A DNA stretch of 64,000 nucleotides from Alterisphingorhabdus sp038748365 (GCA_038748365.1 JBCDIZ010000011.1:12708-76707), one strand, 5' to 3'; shown: positions 23,551 through 32,801, counted from the stretch's first letter. The notes: generated by a model not told the origin, from the letters alone. Numbers and translations: made by a program.

Positions 23551-23925
23551 CTAACCCGGTGCGTTGCTGTTGGCCTTTGCTGTGAACCCGGAAATAAGGA
23601 AAAGGGCTGAACCCAGTCCCATGACCACCATTGGCAACCATCCATTCAGCATGAGTGCCAGCGCACCGCAGGCAAACACCGCTGCGGCCAGGATCACGCA
23701 AATCGGAAGACGGACATTGGGTTTCCACAACGCGAGGAGCCCAAAGGCCGCTAGTGTGAGCAAAAACAGGCTGGGCAGGATGAAAAGTATCGGAAACATC
23801 CCCTTGAGAAAATCGGGGGCATCGCTCGCATTCATCTCATTTGTGACACCTGAAAATCCTGAAATATGCAAGGCGGCTATGGCGAGGACGAAAGTTATTC
23901 CGAGAACACAGGAAATTGCAGACAT
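23551..23925 (-). CDS. Four-helix membrane protein, unknown
   Basis: 124 residues with four hydrophobic stretches (VLGITFVLAIAALHI, LFILPSLFLLTLAAFGLLAL, ICVILAAAVFACGALALML and MVVMGLGSALFLISGF). No motif beyond membrane topology is visible. It lies between ruvX (17 bases upstream) and pyrB (42 bases downstream) on the same strand and may be cotranscribed with both. Confidence 0.65.
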   Translation of the reverse strand: MSAISCVLGITFVLAIAALHISGFSGVTNEMNASDAPDFLKGMFPILFILPSLFLLTLAAFGLLALWKPNVRLPICVILAAAVFACGALALMLNGWLPMVVMGLGSALFLISGFTAKANSNAPG

Positions 23926-23942
23926 ATCATTCCTCTTCGCTT

Positions 23943-24416
23943 TTATGGGTGCAGAGTCCCGCTTTGCACCAGTGCATCAATCGCGCCTTGCAGGATATAT
24001 TCCGCCGCCTTGGCATCGACCTGCGCCGCGCGTTTAGCACGGCTGACATCGGCGGCGATCATTGCGCGTTCCACCGCCATAGTGGACCAGCGCTCATCCC
24101 ATAACAGGATCGGCAATTCCAATATCTGCAAGTTACGAGCAAAGGCACGGGTGGATTGCGTTTGCGGTGTATCCCGCCCGTCGAGCGAGAGCGGTAGGCC
24201 GATGACGATACCGACAATATTCTGGGCGTTGATAATCACGCGCAGCTTTTCCACATCCTTGCTGAACTTGCCACGCGGCAGGGTTTTGTCAGCCGAGGCG
24301 ATGCTCCATCCGGCATCGCAAAAGGCAATACCGATGGTTTTGCTGCCAACATCCAACGCCATCAACCGCCCGCCTCCAGGCAGAGCCGCGCGGAAATCGG
24401 CGGGGTCGGTGGTCAT
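23943..24416 (-). CDS. ruvX: Holliday junction resolvase-like YqgF/RuvX
   Basis: 157 residues of the RNase H-like YqgF family: LMALDVGSKTIGIAFCD supplies the first acidic residue, VGLPLSLDGRDTP the middle strand and LWDERWSTMAVERAM the later Glu, with the final Asp near QVDAKAAEYILQ. YqgF is essential in many bacteria and acts in 16S rRNA 5'-end maturation or as a junction resolvase. A repeat copy (24422-24600) lies directly upstream, so this gene's promoter is beyond or inside the repeat. Confidence 0.93.
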   Translation of the reverse strand: MTTDPADFRAALPGGGRLMALDVGSKTIGIAFCDAGWSIASADKTLPRGKFSKDVEKLRVIINAQNIVGIVIGLPLSLDGRDTPQTQSTRAFARNLQILELPILLWDERWSTMAVERAMIAADVSRAKRAAQVDAKAAEYILQGAIDALVQSGTLHP

Positions 24417-24421
24417 ATTAT

Positions 24422-24600
24422 CTCCTCCCCGTGCCGAAAGGCATAGGGAGGTGGCTCGCCGTAGCTTTAGCGAAGGTGAGACGGAGGGGCCGCAGCCCGA
24501 AGGGCGAGGAAGCTATTGTTGCCAACGGCGCAAAGCTCGCCTTCGGCTTCGCCCCCTCCACCGCTTTCAGCGGTCCCCCACCCCATAAATGGGGAGGAGA
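24422..24600. repeat. Palindromic repeat, family B, intergenic (copy 4)
   Basis: Begins CCTCCCC and ends with CCCCATAAATGGGGAGGAG. Internal words GGTGGCTCGCCGTAGC, TTTAGCGAAGGTGAGACGG and GCCCCCTCCACC match the copy at 32657-32794. It is the longest copy here and fills the gap between two genes on the same strand. Confidence 0.9.
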
Positions 24601-24614
24601 TGGTGCATGCCTCA

Positions 24615-25760
24615 TCACTCGCCTGTATCTCCAGAACTATCCTCGCCCACAAATGCCGCCACCCTCCGTTCAGCATCAGCGCGAATATTGGCCCAGAACA
24701 GCGGGTAGTCATAGACATGGTAATTATTGCCCGGCAGCACATAATTGCCCAACTCCGGCGGGTCGCCGATTTTGAGGAACCCGCGCTCATCGCATCGCGC
24801 CGGGACTGCTCCAGCGACAATCTCGCCATCGGTCAGCTTTTCATTTGGCACCAAGGTGCCGATATTCTCGTCCGCCGTCGTTTCACCATTGACCACACCG
24901 CTGACCGGATTGACGCAGAGGGCAGGCTGTCCCGCGCGCGATTGGCCATCAAATCCGGTGGTCGAATCATAGGCGGAGAGAATAAGATCAGTATCCGCCG
25001 GTTCGGCAAAGCTCTGCCAGCTTAACATGCAACCGGTCTGATCCGGCGCTTCGCATCCGGCCATTCCCATGGCAGGCAGGTCATTCGCCACCGAGATCGG
25101 CCAGCCGACAATATACGCCGCGACAATACGATCCGCGACCGGCTTTCCGGCAATCCGGTTCTGCAGCAAATAGGTGAGGTGCAGCGCCCCCTGGCTATGC
25201 CCGCCAAGAATGATCGGGGCATCTTCGGGAATATCGCGCAAGAACTCGGCAAAGGCGGTATCCACGTCCTTATAGGCCGCATCCAGCGCTTTTTGCGCTT
25301 CAGGCTGATCGGTGAGAAATGCACCAATCGCCGCCTGACGATAGCGCGGCGCCCAGATATGGCTGATGCCGTTGAACACGCTCGCCTGGCTGCGCAGGAA
25401 GATGCGCGCACGGTCTTGCGATTCCTTGTCATCCAGCGGCGCATTCCAGTTATCGGCGGCGAGATAGGACGTGGGATGAACATAAAAGGTATGGACCTTC
25501 GGGTCTTTTGCGACCTCAAAACCACCCGGCGTCCACAGCACCTGATTATTCTCGGTAATTTCCGGCCGTGAGAACCACATATCCACTGGAGCATAAGCCG
25601 TCTCTGCCATCAGCTCCTGCTCGACAAACTCCGCCGTTGGCACAAAATAGAATTGCGAAAGCTCTTTGGGGAAGAGCCGCAACACGGTTAATCCAGCGAT
25701 CACCAGCACAATCATGAAAGCAAAGAAATAGAGGAATTTGCGTGCCAAAAGGCTCTCCAA
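24615..25760 (-). CDS. DUF3089 alpha/beta hydrolase, membrane-anchored
   Basis: 381 residues with an N-terminal membrane anchor (FLYFFAFMIVLVIAGLTVL). The nucleophile elbow GGHSQGALH follows a strand PIILGG, preceded by FYVHPTSYLAADNWNAPL and FNGISHIWAPRYRQ, which are typical of the DUF3089 family. The active site would be periplasmic. Family members are lipase- or esterase-like; the substrate is unknown. It is transcribed divergently from gatC. Confidence 0.87.
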   Translation of the reverse strand: MESLLARKFLYFFAFMIVLVIAGLTVLRLFPKELSQFYFVPTAEFVEQELMAETAYAPVDMWFSRPEITENNQVLWTPGGFEVAKDPKVHTFYVHPTSYLAADNWNAPLDDKESQDRARIFLRSQASVFNGISHIWAPRYRQAAIGAFLTDQPEAQKALDAAYKDVDTAFAEFLRDIPEDAPIILGGHSQGALHLTYLLQNRIAGKPVADRIVAAYIVGWPISVANDLPAMGMAGCEAPDQTGCMLSWQSFAEPADTDLILSAYDSTTGFDGQSRAGQPALCVNPVSGVVNGETTADENIGTLVPNEKLTDGEIVAGAVPARCDERGFLKIGDPPELGNYVLPGNNYHVYDYPLFWANIRADAERRVAAFVGEDSSGDTGE

Positions 25761-25886
25761 CAGCTTGTCGGTTTAAAGAATATCGCAGCGATATAGGCGG
25801 CGGATAGCACAAGGCCAAGCGGCGAATAGCGCAACCGGCATGAATTGCGCTTGAAGCAATGAATAGGCGATGCTAGCGGCAAAATC

Positions 25887-26189
25887 ATGTCTGTAAACGA
25901 AGATGATGTTCGCAAAATGGCTGTGTTGGCGCGGATTGCCATGCCCGATGAGGAAATCGCCGGGCTGGTGCCGGAGCTTAATAATATTCTCCACTGGGTC
26001 GAGCAGCTGGGCGAAGTTGATGTCACTGGCGTCGAGCCAATGGCCTCTGTGATTCACAATAAGCAACGTCTGCGCGACGATGAGATCAATGCTGATCCGC
26101 AAACCGCAGGCGGCGTGCGCGACAAGGTGCTGGCCAATGCACCGATGGCCGAGCACGGTTTCTTTGGTGTGCCGAAGGTGATTGAATAA
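25887..26189 (+). CDS. gatC: Asp-tRNA(Asn)/Glu-tRNA(Gln) amidotransferase subunit C
   Basis: 100 residues with the family pattern VRKMAVLARIAMPDEEIAGL and LNNILHWVEQLGEVDVTGVEPM. GatC is the small chaperone-like subunit that wraps around GatA in the GatCAB complex, which makes Gln-tRNA(Gln) and Asn-tRNA(Asn) by transamidation. Its TAA overlaps the gatA ATG by one base. Confidence 0.96.
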   Translation: MSVNEDDVRKMAVLARIAMPDEEIAGLVPELNNILHWVEQLGEVDVTGVEPMASVIHNKQRLRDDEINADPQTAGGVRDKVLANAPMAEHGFFGVPKVIE

Positions 26190-27673
26190 TGACCAATCTA
26201 ACTGACCTTGGCATCAAGGAAATCCGCGATGGCGTGCGTGCCGGAAGTTTCAGCGCGCGCGAAGTGGCCGAGGCGCATATCGAGCAGGTGTCCAAGGCCA
26301 AGGCGCTCAATGCCTTTCTGATCGAGACGCCGGACCATGCGATTGCTGCTGCCGATGCTGCCGATAAGGCCAAGGCCGCTGGCGAGGAATTGGCGTCTTT
26401 GGCTGGTGTACCCATCGGTATGAAAGACCTGTTCTGCACCGAGGGTGTAGAGGCGCGGGCCGCCAGCGCGATTTTGGACGGCTTTACGCCGACCTATGAA
26501 TCTACCGTTTCGGGCAAACTATTCGCCGCAGGTGCGGGGATGCTAGGCAAGCTCAATATGGACCAGTTCGCCATGGGCTCGTCCAACGAGACCAGCGCCT
26601 TTGGCAATGTCGTTTCGCCCTGGCGGCGCAATGATGGTGGCAATACCGATATGTCGCCTGGCGGCTCTTCGGGCGGTTCGTCTGCAGCGGTCGCGGCGCG
26701 GCTGTGTCCGGGTGCGACAGGCACTGATACCGGCGGTTCGATCCGTCAGCCAGCCGCCTTTACCGGCATTAGCGGCATTAAGCCGACCTATGGTCGTTGC
26801 TCGCGCTGGGGGATTATCGCCTTTGCCAGCTCGCTCGATCAAGCGGGTTCAATGGCGCGCGATGTTACCGATTGCGCGATCATGCTCGAAGCGATGGCGG
26901 GCTATGACCCGAAAGACTCCACCTCGCTCAATGCGCCGGTGCCAAATTGGGAAGCGGGTCTTAATGCCGATCTGAAAGGCAAGCGCGTCGGTATCCCTAA
27001 GGAATATCGCATCGACGGCACACCCGCTGAGATCAATGCACTTTGGGATCAGGGCGCGGCGTGGCTGAAAGATGCGGGCGCGGAGATTGTCGAGGTCTCG
27101 CTGCCGCACACCAAATATGCGCTCCCGGCCTATTATATCATCGCGCCGGCGGAGGCGTCGTCCAATCTCGCGCGCTATGATGGCGTGCGTTATGGCCACC
27201 GCGAACTGCCGGATGGGGCAGGTCTGCAAGACATGTATGCTGAAACGCGTGAGGCGGGCTTTGGCGCAGAGGTAAAGCGGCGTATCATGATCGGCACCTA
27301 TGTGCTGTCGGCGGGCTTTTACGATGCCTATTACACCCAGGCGCAAAAGGTCCGCACCCTGATTGCACGCGACTTTGAACAGGTGTGGCAGCAATGCGAT
27401 GTGCTGCTGACCCCGACCGCACCAAGTGCGTCCTTTGGTCTAGGTGAGAAAAGCAACGACCCGATTGCGATGTATCTCAATGACGTGTTCGCTGTCCCAG
27501 CCTCCATGGCAGGTCTTCCGGCGATGTCGGTGCCTGGTGGGCTGGACAGTCAGGGCCTGCCATTGGGCTTGCAGATTATCGGCAAAGAGCTTGACGAGCA
27601 GGGCGTACTCAACGCGGGCCTCGCCATCGAACAGCGCGCAGGCTTTACCGCGCGTCCGGAGCAATGGTGGTGA
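26189..27673 (+). CDS. gatA: Asp-tRNA(Asn)/Glu-tRNA(Gln) amidotransferase subunit A
   Basis: 494 residues of the amidase-signature family, which releases ammonia from glutamine. The catalytic triad is visible: Lys in GVPIGMKD (residue 79), the cis-Ser in SPGGSSGGSS (160) and the nucleophile Ser in TDTGGSIRQP (184). It overlaps gatC by one base. gatB does not follow directly: three unrelated small genes intervene, which is unusual. Confidence 0.97.
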   Translation: MTNLTDLGIKEIRDGVRAGSFSAREVAEAHIEQVSKAKALNAFLIETPDHAIAAADAADKAKAAGEELASLAGVPIGMKDLFCTEGVEARAASAILDGFTPTYESTVSGKLFAAGAGMLGKLNMDQFAMGSSNETSAFGNVVSPWRRNDGGNTDMSPGGSSGGSSAAVAARLCPGATGTDTGGSIRQPAAFTGISGIKPTYGRCSRWGIIAFASSLDQAGSMARDVTDCAIMLEAMAGYDPKDSTSLNAPVPNWEAGLNADLKGKRVGIPKEYRIDGTPAEINALWDQGAAWLKDAGAEIVEVSLPHTKYALPAYYIIAPAEASSNLARYDGVRYGHRELPDGAGLQDMYAETREAGFGAEVKRRIMIGTYVLSAGFYDAYYTQAQKVRTLIARDFEQVWQQCDVLLTPTAPSASFGLGEKSNDPIAMYLNDVFAVPASMAGLPAMSVPGGLDSQGLPLGLQIIGKELDEQGVLNAGLAIEQRAGFTARPEQWW

Positions 27674-27679
27674 CAAGCA

Positions 27680-28111
27680 ATGACCCGGTTTTTTGCTGCT
27701 CTTATGCTACTTCTTTGCGGATGCGCTGAGGATAACAGCTTCATGCAAGCCTGCATGGAACGAAGTGATGTAGAAATCTACGATGTGAAGATTTGGGAAG
27801 AAGCAAAGGCAAAGATTAAGAAGACTATGGCCACGGCTTTACCGCTCTACGCGGGCACAAAGCCCTATGAACTTGAAGGATATAGGATACAGCCAGACGA
27901 AAAACCGGACTTTACCGGAATGGAAGTGGGCGGCATCAAACCAGTGGATTACATAGTGTATAAAGATACTGCCAAAGACACGATAAGGGTAGCTAGAATA
28001 AAGGGCTTTGTGCAACAAGGATCACTTCCCACGGGAGGGCGTGGTTACCCTGACCATTCTTCTCTTTTTCAATCATGCTTCTCGTTTAAGAGATGGATTC
28101 GAAGTTTATGA
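27680..28111 (+). CDS. Small lipoprotein inserted after gatA
   Basis: 143 residues with a lipoprotein-type N-terminus (FFAALMLLLCGC). The mature part is polar and contains a GYRIQPDEKPDFTG segment and a late Cys (FQSCFS). The DNA is clearly more AT-rich than gatA. The gene begins six bases after the gatA stop and its TGA overlaps the next ATG. I do not recognise the family. The abrupt basic end (FKRWIRSL) may mean the frame has been altered at its 3' end. Confidence 0.55.
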   Translation: MTRFFAALMLLLCGCAEDNSFMQACMERSDVEIYDVKIWEEAKAKIKKTMATALPLYAGTKPYELEGYRIQPDEKPDFTGMEVGGIKPVDYIVYKDTAKDTIRVARIKGFVQQGSLPTGGRGYPDHSSLFQSCFSFKRWIRSL

Positions 28112-28911
28112 GAGATATGCAGAAACTTCATATTGTGGCTAGAAGCATTGCCATTTTCGGTGCCTTTGCGCTTACTAGTTGTTCGCTAGTCGAGCCACCA
28201 ATCCATCGCGGTACGCTGGCGGGCAGCGCCGAGACCGAGCAATATTATGGCCCGGTGCTGACCATAGCTGAGGATACCCCCGCAGAATCAGCCACCGCCT
28301 TGCAGCAGATCGCTGATGAGACGCTGCAGGTGATGACCTCGAACCGGTTTCTGGAAAATGCCATCGCAATGAGCGGGCAATATCCGGAACTCTTCATCAA
28401 TGGCAAACTCGGCTATCGCTCGGCGGCCTGGACCGCGAGCAATTTTCAAGACCCGGTGGGTGATTATCGCTTTAACGCGACGCCAATAACGCTGGGCGAG
28501 AAGCGCGCCTTTACCGGTTATGACCGGCTTGGCTGGCGGATGCAGGTGCCGCAGGAAACCCTTACTCTCTGGGAATCAGAAGATGTGGTTGAGCGCAGCT
28601 GTGCGATACGGATTATCGCGCATGAGACTAGCCATACGCTGGTCGATATGGATGGCAGCATCGTAATGGTCGATGACGGCGCCGACGCCTTCAGCTCGCG
28701 CCGCACCGGTACCACTGGCAGCTATGTGATGGCCGGTCTTGCGCAATGCACCTGGCTGCAAAATCAGGGACGTATCGGCGAGAAAGAAGTGCCGGCCTGT
28801 GTCGCGGAATTCTATAAGGCGCCGGTCTTCCCATGGGAACGCGGCCAATTTGCTGACAATAAATGTGATGAATTTCCGGGTGATACGCCAATTGGCAAAG
28901 TCGGCCCGTAA
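28108..28911 (+). CDS. Lipoprotein with an HExxH zinc-protease motif
   Basis: About 267 residues with a lipobox (FALTSCS). Near residue 170 is IIAHETSHTLVDMDG, an HExxH motif followed by acidic residues, then VMVDDGADAF; a Cys pair (CTWLQN and VPACVAEF) and a further Cys near the end may form disulfides. The pattern suggests a zinc metallopeptidase-like fold, but I recognise no named family, and the third zinc ligand is not certain. The start at 28108 forms an ATGA overlap with the upstream gene; 28093 is also in frame. Membrane-anchored periplasmic location is inferred. Confidence 0.6.
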   Translation: MRDMQKLHIVARSIAIFGAFALTSCSLVEPPIHRGTLAGSAETEQYYGPVLTIAEDTPAESATALQQIADETLQVMTSNRFLENAIAMSGQYPELFINGKLGYRSAAWTASNFQDPVGDYRFNATPITLGEKRAFTGYDRLGWRMQVPQETLTLWESEDVVERSCAIRIIAHETSHTLVDMDGSIVMVDDGADAFSSRRTGTTGSYVMAGLAQCTWLQNQGRIGEKEVPACVAEFYKAPVFPWERGQFADNKCDEFPGDTPIGKVGP

Positions 28912-28925
28912 GTGGAAGTAGGATT

Positions 28926-29285
28926 ATGAGCGAAAATGCAAATGAGGATTTTAGCGAGTTGAAATCATTCATCTCCGGTAGCCTTAGAGCGGTCATGGAA
29001 GGCATAACTGAATCTGGGGCGCAGATGCCATCTGCTCATGGCTCAGGAGTTCACAAGTATAATGCTCCAGAGGAGGTTTCATTCGACATCGCCGTCTCTG
29101 CAGAGCGCTCAGGAGGCGCTAAAGGCGGATTTTCATTGAAAGTGCTATCAGTCGGTGCCGAGGCTGGAGCCAATATCGAAAAAACACAATCGACTGTAAC
29201 ACGCATCCAGTTTGCAGTTCGGACGGAATTCAAAAGCAATGATTCCGATAAACCAATTATTGTACCTAGTAAGGGTGTCGTATGA
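28926..29285 (+). CDS. Trypco2-like small protein
   Basis: 119 residues, cytoplasmic, no signal. A helical start (FSELKSFISGSLRAVMEGITE) is followed by a strand-rich part: VSFDIAVSAERSGGAKGGFS, LKVLSVGAEAGA and STVTRIQFAVRTEF. This order resembles the trypsin-co-occurring domain 2 (Trypco2) proteins, small partners often found beside proteases, NTPases and immune-type genes. The match is by eye and uncertain. The DNA is AT-rich. Its TGA overlaps the gatB ATG by four bases, so gatB translation may depend on it. Confidence 0.6.
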   Translation: MSENANEDFSELKSFISGSLRAVMEGITESGAQMPSAHGSGVHKYNAPEEVSFDIAVSAERSGGAKGGFSLKVLSVGAEAGANIEKTQSTVTRIQFAVRTEFKSNDSDKPIIVPSKGVV

Positions 29286-30784
29286 CAGAATCGACATATA
29301 GAGTGCAGGGCGCAACCGGTGAGTGGGAGGTCGTGATCGGCCTTGAGGTGCATGCTCAGATCACCAGCCAGTCCAAGCTGTTCTCCGGCGCGGCGACTGA
29401 ATTCGGCGCCGAGCCGAATACCCAGGTTTCTCTGGTGGATGCTGCGATGCCTGGCATGCTGCCGGTGCCGAACAAGGAGTGCATCCGCCAGGCGGTGCGC
29501 ACGGGTATGGCGCTTAATGCCCAGATCAATCCTTGGTCACGGTTCGACCGGAAGAACTATTTCTATGCCGATCTGCCGCAGGGCTATCAGATCAGCCAGC
29601 TCTTCCATCCGATTGTCGGCGAGGGCGAGATTGAGGTTTCGCTCGACGAGAAGAACCCCGATGCACCGGGCAAATCAATCGGCATTGAACGCATCCATGT
29701 CGAGCAGGATGCTGGCAAGCTGATGCATGACCAGCATCCGACCATGTCCTATGTTGACCTCAATCGCTCAGGCGTGGCGCTGATGGAAATTGTCTCGCGC
29801 CCCGATATGCGCAGCCCACAGGAAGCCGGTGCCTATGTCCGCAAGCTGCGCTCGATTCTGCGTTATGTCGGCTCGTGCGATGGCAATATGGAGCAGGGCT
29901 CGATGCGCGCCGATGTGAATGTTTCGGTGCGTAAGCCGGGTGAGGAATTCGGCACCCGCACCGAGACCAAGAATGTCAATTCGGTCCGCTTCCTGCAGCA
30001 GGTGATTGAATTTGAAGCCAATCGTCAGGTCGATGTGCTCGAAAGCGGCGGTCGTGTGGTGCAGGAAACGCGGCTGTTCGATCCGGACAAGATGGAAACC
30101 CGCTCCATGCGGTCCAAAGAAGATGCGCATGATTATCGCTATTTCCCCGATCCCGATCTGCTGCCGGTCGAACTGGATGATGCATTTCTCGAGGAATGCA
30201 AGGCTTCCCTCCCCGAACTGCCCGACGCCAAACGCGCGCGCTATGAGGGCGAGCTGGGTCTTACCGCTTACAATGCCGCTGTCCTGACCGCCGAGGTGGA
30301 AACGGCACAGCGTTTTGAGGAATTGCTGGCCGAAGCCGCCACCGCTATCGGCAAGCCCGAACCCAAAGTGGCGACACAGGTCGCGAACTGGATACTTTCG
30401 GTTGCTCCAGGTGTGATCAAATCGCTGGGTGAAGACGCCAATCTCGAGCACAATACAGCCAGCGCCAATGCCGCCATTCTGGCCATGGTCGAGAAGGGCA
30501 GCAGCTCAGGCGGGCAAGCTAAGGAAATCTACGAAATCCTGCTCAAAACCGGCCGCGATCCGGCTGAAATTGCCGAGACCGAAGGGCTGCAACAGACCTC
30601 GGACACCGGCGCAATCGAGGCTGCGATCAGCGACATCCTCGCCAATAACGCCGACAAGGTCGAGCAGTATAAGGGCGGTAAGGACAAGCTGTTCGGTTTC
30701 TTTGTCGGTCAGACGATGAAAGCGATGCAGGGCAAGGCTAACCCGCAAATTGTAAATGAGTTGCTGAAAAAGGCCCTAGGGTAA
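29282..30784 (+). CDS. gatB: Asp-tRNA(Asn)/Glu-tRNA(Gln) amidotransferase subunit B
   Basis: 500 residues. The kinase-like cradle domain opens with WEVVIGLEVHAQITSQSKLFSGA and continues with FDRKNYFYADLPQGYQISQ, LMHDQHPTMSYVDLNRSGVALMEI and RTETKNVNSVRF; the C-terminal YqeY-like tail (KLFGFFVGQTMKAMQGKANP) binds tRNA. It completes GatCAB. The start overlaps the preceding small gene by four bases. Confidence 0.97.
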   Translation: MTESTYRVQGATGEWEVVIGLEVHAQITSQSKLFSGAATEFGAEPNTQVSLVDAAMPGMLPVPNKECIRQAVRTGMALNAQINPWSRFDRKNYFYADLPQGYQISQLFHPIVGEGEIEVSLDEKNPDAPGKSIGIERIHVEQDAGKLMHDQHPTMSYVDLNRSGVALMEIVSRPDMRSPQEAGAYVRKLRSILRYVGSCDGNMEQGSMRADVNVSVRKPGEEFGTRTETKNVNSVRFLQQVIEFEANRQVDVLESGGRVVQETRLFDPDKMETRSMRSKEDAHDYRYFPDPDLLPVELDDAFLEECKASLPELPDAKRARYEGELGLTAYNAAVLTAEVETAQRFEELLAEAATAIGKPEPKVATQVANWILSVAPGVIKSLGEDANLEHNTASANAAILAMVEKGSSSGGQAKEIYEILLKTGRDPAEIAETEGLQQTSDTGAIEAAISDILANNADKVEQYKGGKDKLFGFFVGQTMKAMQGKANPQIVNELLKKALG

Positions 30785-30873
30785 GGACCCAGCTAATAAC
30801 GCGCGAATAGGCGCAAAGCCCCCTTGCCCTTTGTCTCCGCTTTGTATAGACGCACGCGCTCGACCGGCAGTGT

Positions 30874-30958
30874 GCGGGCGTGGCGGAACTGGTAGACGCG
30901 CCAGATTTAGGTTCTGGTATCGAAAGGTGTGGGGGTTCGAGTCCCTTCGCCCGCACCA
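30874..30958 (+). tRNA. tRNA-Leu (UAG anticodon)
   Basis: A 7-bp acceptor stem pairs GCGGGCG with CGCCCGC, and CCA is encoded. The anticodon stem CCAGA/TCTGG holds loop TTTAGGT, so the anticodon is UAG, reading CUA-type leucine codons. The long variable arm fits leucine, and GGTTCGAGTCC forms the T loop region. Confidence 0.96.
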
Positions 30959-31072
30959 ATTGCCCCAGGCAATGACACTGTCGCACCCTTATATTCTGGC
31001 ATGCATGGCTCCGATGTACGGGCCGTGCTGGCCAAAGTGCGGATTGAACACAGAAAGCGTAATGAGAAACCC

Positions 31073-32638
31073 ATGCAGATTGTTGAAAAGACCAATGAGG
31101 GCCTGAAGCGCGCCTATAGCATCACCATCACCGCCAAGGACATTGACAAGCGCGTTGAGAGCGAAGTCAAAAAGCTGGCGCCGCAGGTGAAAATGCCGGG
31201 TTTCCGCCCGGGCAAGGTGCCGCCTAATCTGATCCGCAAAATGCATGGTGAGGTGCTGGCGCAGGATGCGTTAAGCAATGCGGTTCGCGAGAGTGTGGAT
31301 GCGACGATTGCCGAGCATAAGCTACGCCCCGCGATCCAGCCTGCGGTTAATCTCAACGAAGATTATGAGCCCGGAAAGGACGCAGAAGTCTCGGTTGAGC
31401 TTGAAGTACTGCCGGAAATCACTGTTCCCGAGCTGGACGATCTGAAGCTTGAGCGTCTGGTGGTTGAGCCGGGCGATGCGGCGATTGATGAGTCGCTGTC
31501 AAAACTGGCCGAGAGCCAGAAGCGTTATGACACCGCCGCCAAGACCTACAAGGCCAAGGACGGTGACCAGATCATCATCGACTTTGAAGGCAAGGTCGAC
31601 GGCGTGCCATTTGATGGCGGCAAGGGTGAAGCGATGGCTGTAGTCATCGGTTCAGGTCAGCTTATCCCGGGATTTGAAGACCAGCTGATTGGCCTGAAAG
31701 CCAATGACGAGACGGTTATCAACGTGACCTTCCCGGAAGACTACAATGCCGAAAATCTCAAGGGCAAGGATGCGACTTTTGACATCCTTGTCGGCGAGGT
31801 GAAGAAGCCGGGCGAGAACAAGATTGACGACGAGTTCGCCAAGTCTCTCGGTCTGGAAGATCTGGACAAGCTGCGCGAGCTGATGAAGGGCCAGCTGGAG
31901 CAGGAGCTTAACGGACTAACCCGCACCCATATGAAGCGCAAACTGCTCGACCAGCTGGCCGAAGCGCATGATTTCGAAGTTCCCGAAACCATGGTCGAAG
32001 CTGAATTCAACCAGATATGGCAGCAGCTGGAGCAGGAAGCGGCCAAGGAAGAAGATGCCGAAGCCGCCAAGGCCGAGATGGAAAAGGATCGCGACGAATA
32101 TCGCGATATCGCCGTCCGTCGCGTGCGTCTGGGTCTTTTGCTTTCCGAGATCGGCCAAGCCAATGGCGTTGAGGTCAGCCAGCAGGAAATGCAGATGTTG
32201 ATGAGCCAGGCAGCCCAGCAATATCGCCCGGAAGACCGCGAAAAGTTTATCCAATATATCCAGCAGGACCAGATGGCCGCTGCGCAACTGCGTGCGCCGC
32301 TTTATGAAGACAAGGTTGTCGACTTCTTGTTCGACAAGGCCGACATCGATGAGAAGACAGTAACCCGCGAGGAACTGGAAGCGGCGATCGAGGCTGACGA
32401 AGAGGCTGAAGAAGCCAAAGCATCTGCCAAGAAGAAACCTGCAGCGAAAAAGACTGCGGCCAAGAAGCCAGCAGCCAAAAAGGCTCCGGCGAAGAAGCCT
32501 GCTGCTACCAAGACAGCCGCAGCGAAAAAGGCACCAGCTAAAAAAGCGCCTGCGAAAACTACGGCTGCTGCAAAGAAGGCTCCGGCCAAGAAGCCGGCAG
32601 CCCGCAAGCCAGCCGCAAAAAAGCCTGCTGCTAAGTAA
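31073..32638 (+). CDS. tig: Trigger factor with a histone-H1-like tail
   Basis: 521 residues. The ribosome-binding signature is KMPGFRPGKVP near residue 43; the PPIase domain (GDQIIIDFEGKVDGVPFDGG) and the helical chaperone arms follow. After about residue 450 there is a long tail of Lys, Ala and Pro repeats (such as KKPAAKKAPAKK), about 65 residues with almost no acid, like eukaryotic histone H1. The tail could bind rRNA, DNA or membranes. The start at 31073 is chosen by homology to the family; a longer frame begins inside the tRNA. Upstream lies tRNA-Leu. Confidence 0.95.
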   Translation: MQIVEKTNEGLKRAYSITITAKDIDKRVESEVKKLAPQVKMPGFRPGKVPPNLIRKMHGEVLAQDALSNAVRESVDATIAEHKLRPAIQPAVNLNEDYEPGKDAEVSVELEVLPEITVPELDDLKLERLVVEPGDAAIDESLSKLAESQKRYDTAAKTYKAKDGDQIIIDFEGKVDGVPFDGGKGEAMAVVIGSGQLIPGFEDQLIGLKANDETVINVTFPEDYNAENLKGKDATFDILVGEVKKPGENKIDDEFAKSLGLEDLDKLRELMKGQLEQELNGLTRTHMKRKLLDQLAEAHDFEVPETMVEAEFNQIWQQLEQEAAKEEDAEAAKAEMEKDRDEYRDIAVRRVRLGLLLSEIGQANGVEVSQQEMQMLMSQAAQQYRPEDREKFIQYIQQDQMAAAQLRAPLYEDKVVDFLFDKADIDEKTVTREELEAAIEADEEAEEAKASAKKKPAAKKTAAKKPAAKKAPAKKPAATKTAAAKKAPAKKAPAKTTAAAKKAPAKKPAARKPAAKKPAAK

Positions 32639-32656
32639 AGCGAGGCTTAGGCCTTA

Positions 32657-32794
32657 ATCCTCCCCGCTTGCGGGGAGGTGGCTCGCCGTAGCTTTAGCGA
32701 AGGTGAGACGGAGGGGGCTATCCACTTGCGTTGCACCTAACGGCCCGCCCCCTCCACCACCTTCGGTGGTTCCCCTCCCCGTAAACGGGGAGGA
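32657..32794. repeat. Palindromic repeat, family B, intergenic (copy 5)
   Basis: Begins CCTCCCCGCTTGCGGGGAGG and ends CCTCCCCGTAAACGGGGAGG, with GGTGGCTCGCCGTAGC and GCCCCCTCCACC inside. It lies between convergent tig and clpP2, so it may terminate both. Confidence 0.92.
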
Positions 32795-32801
32795 ACTATT
32801 C

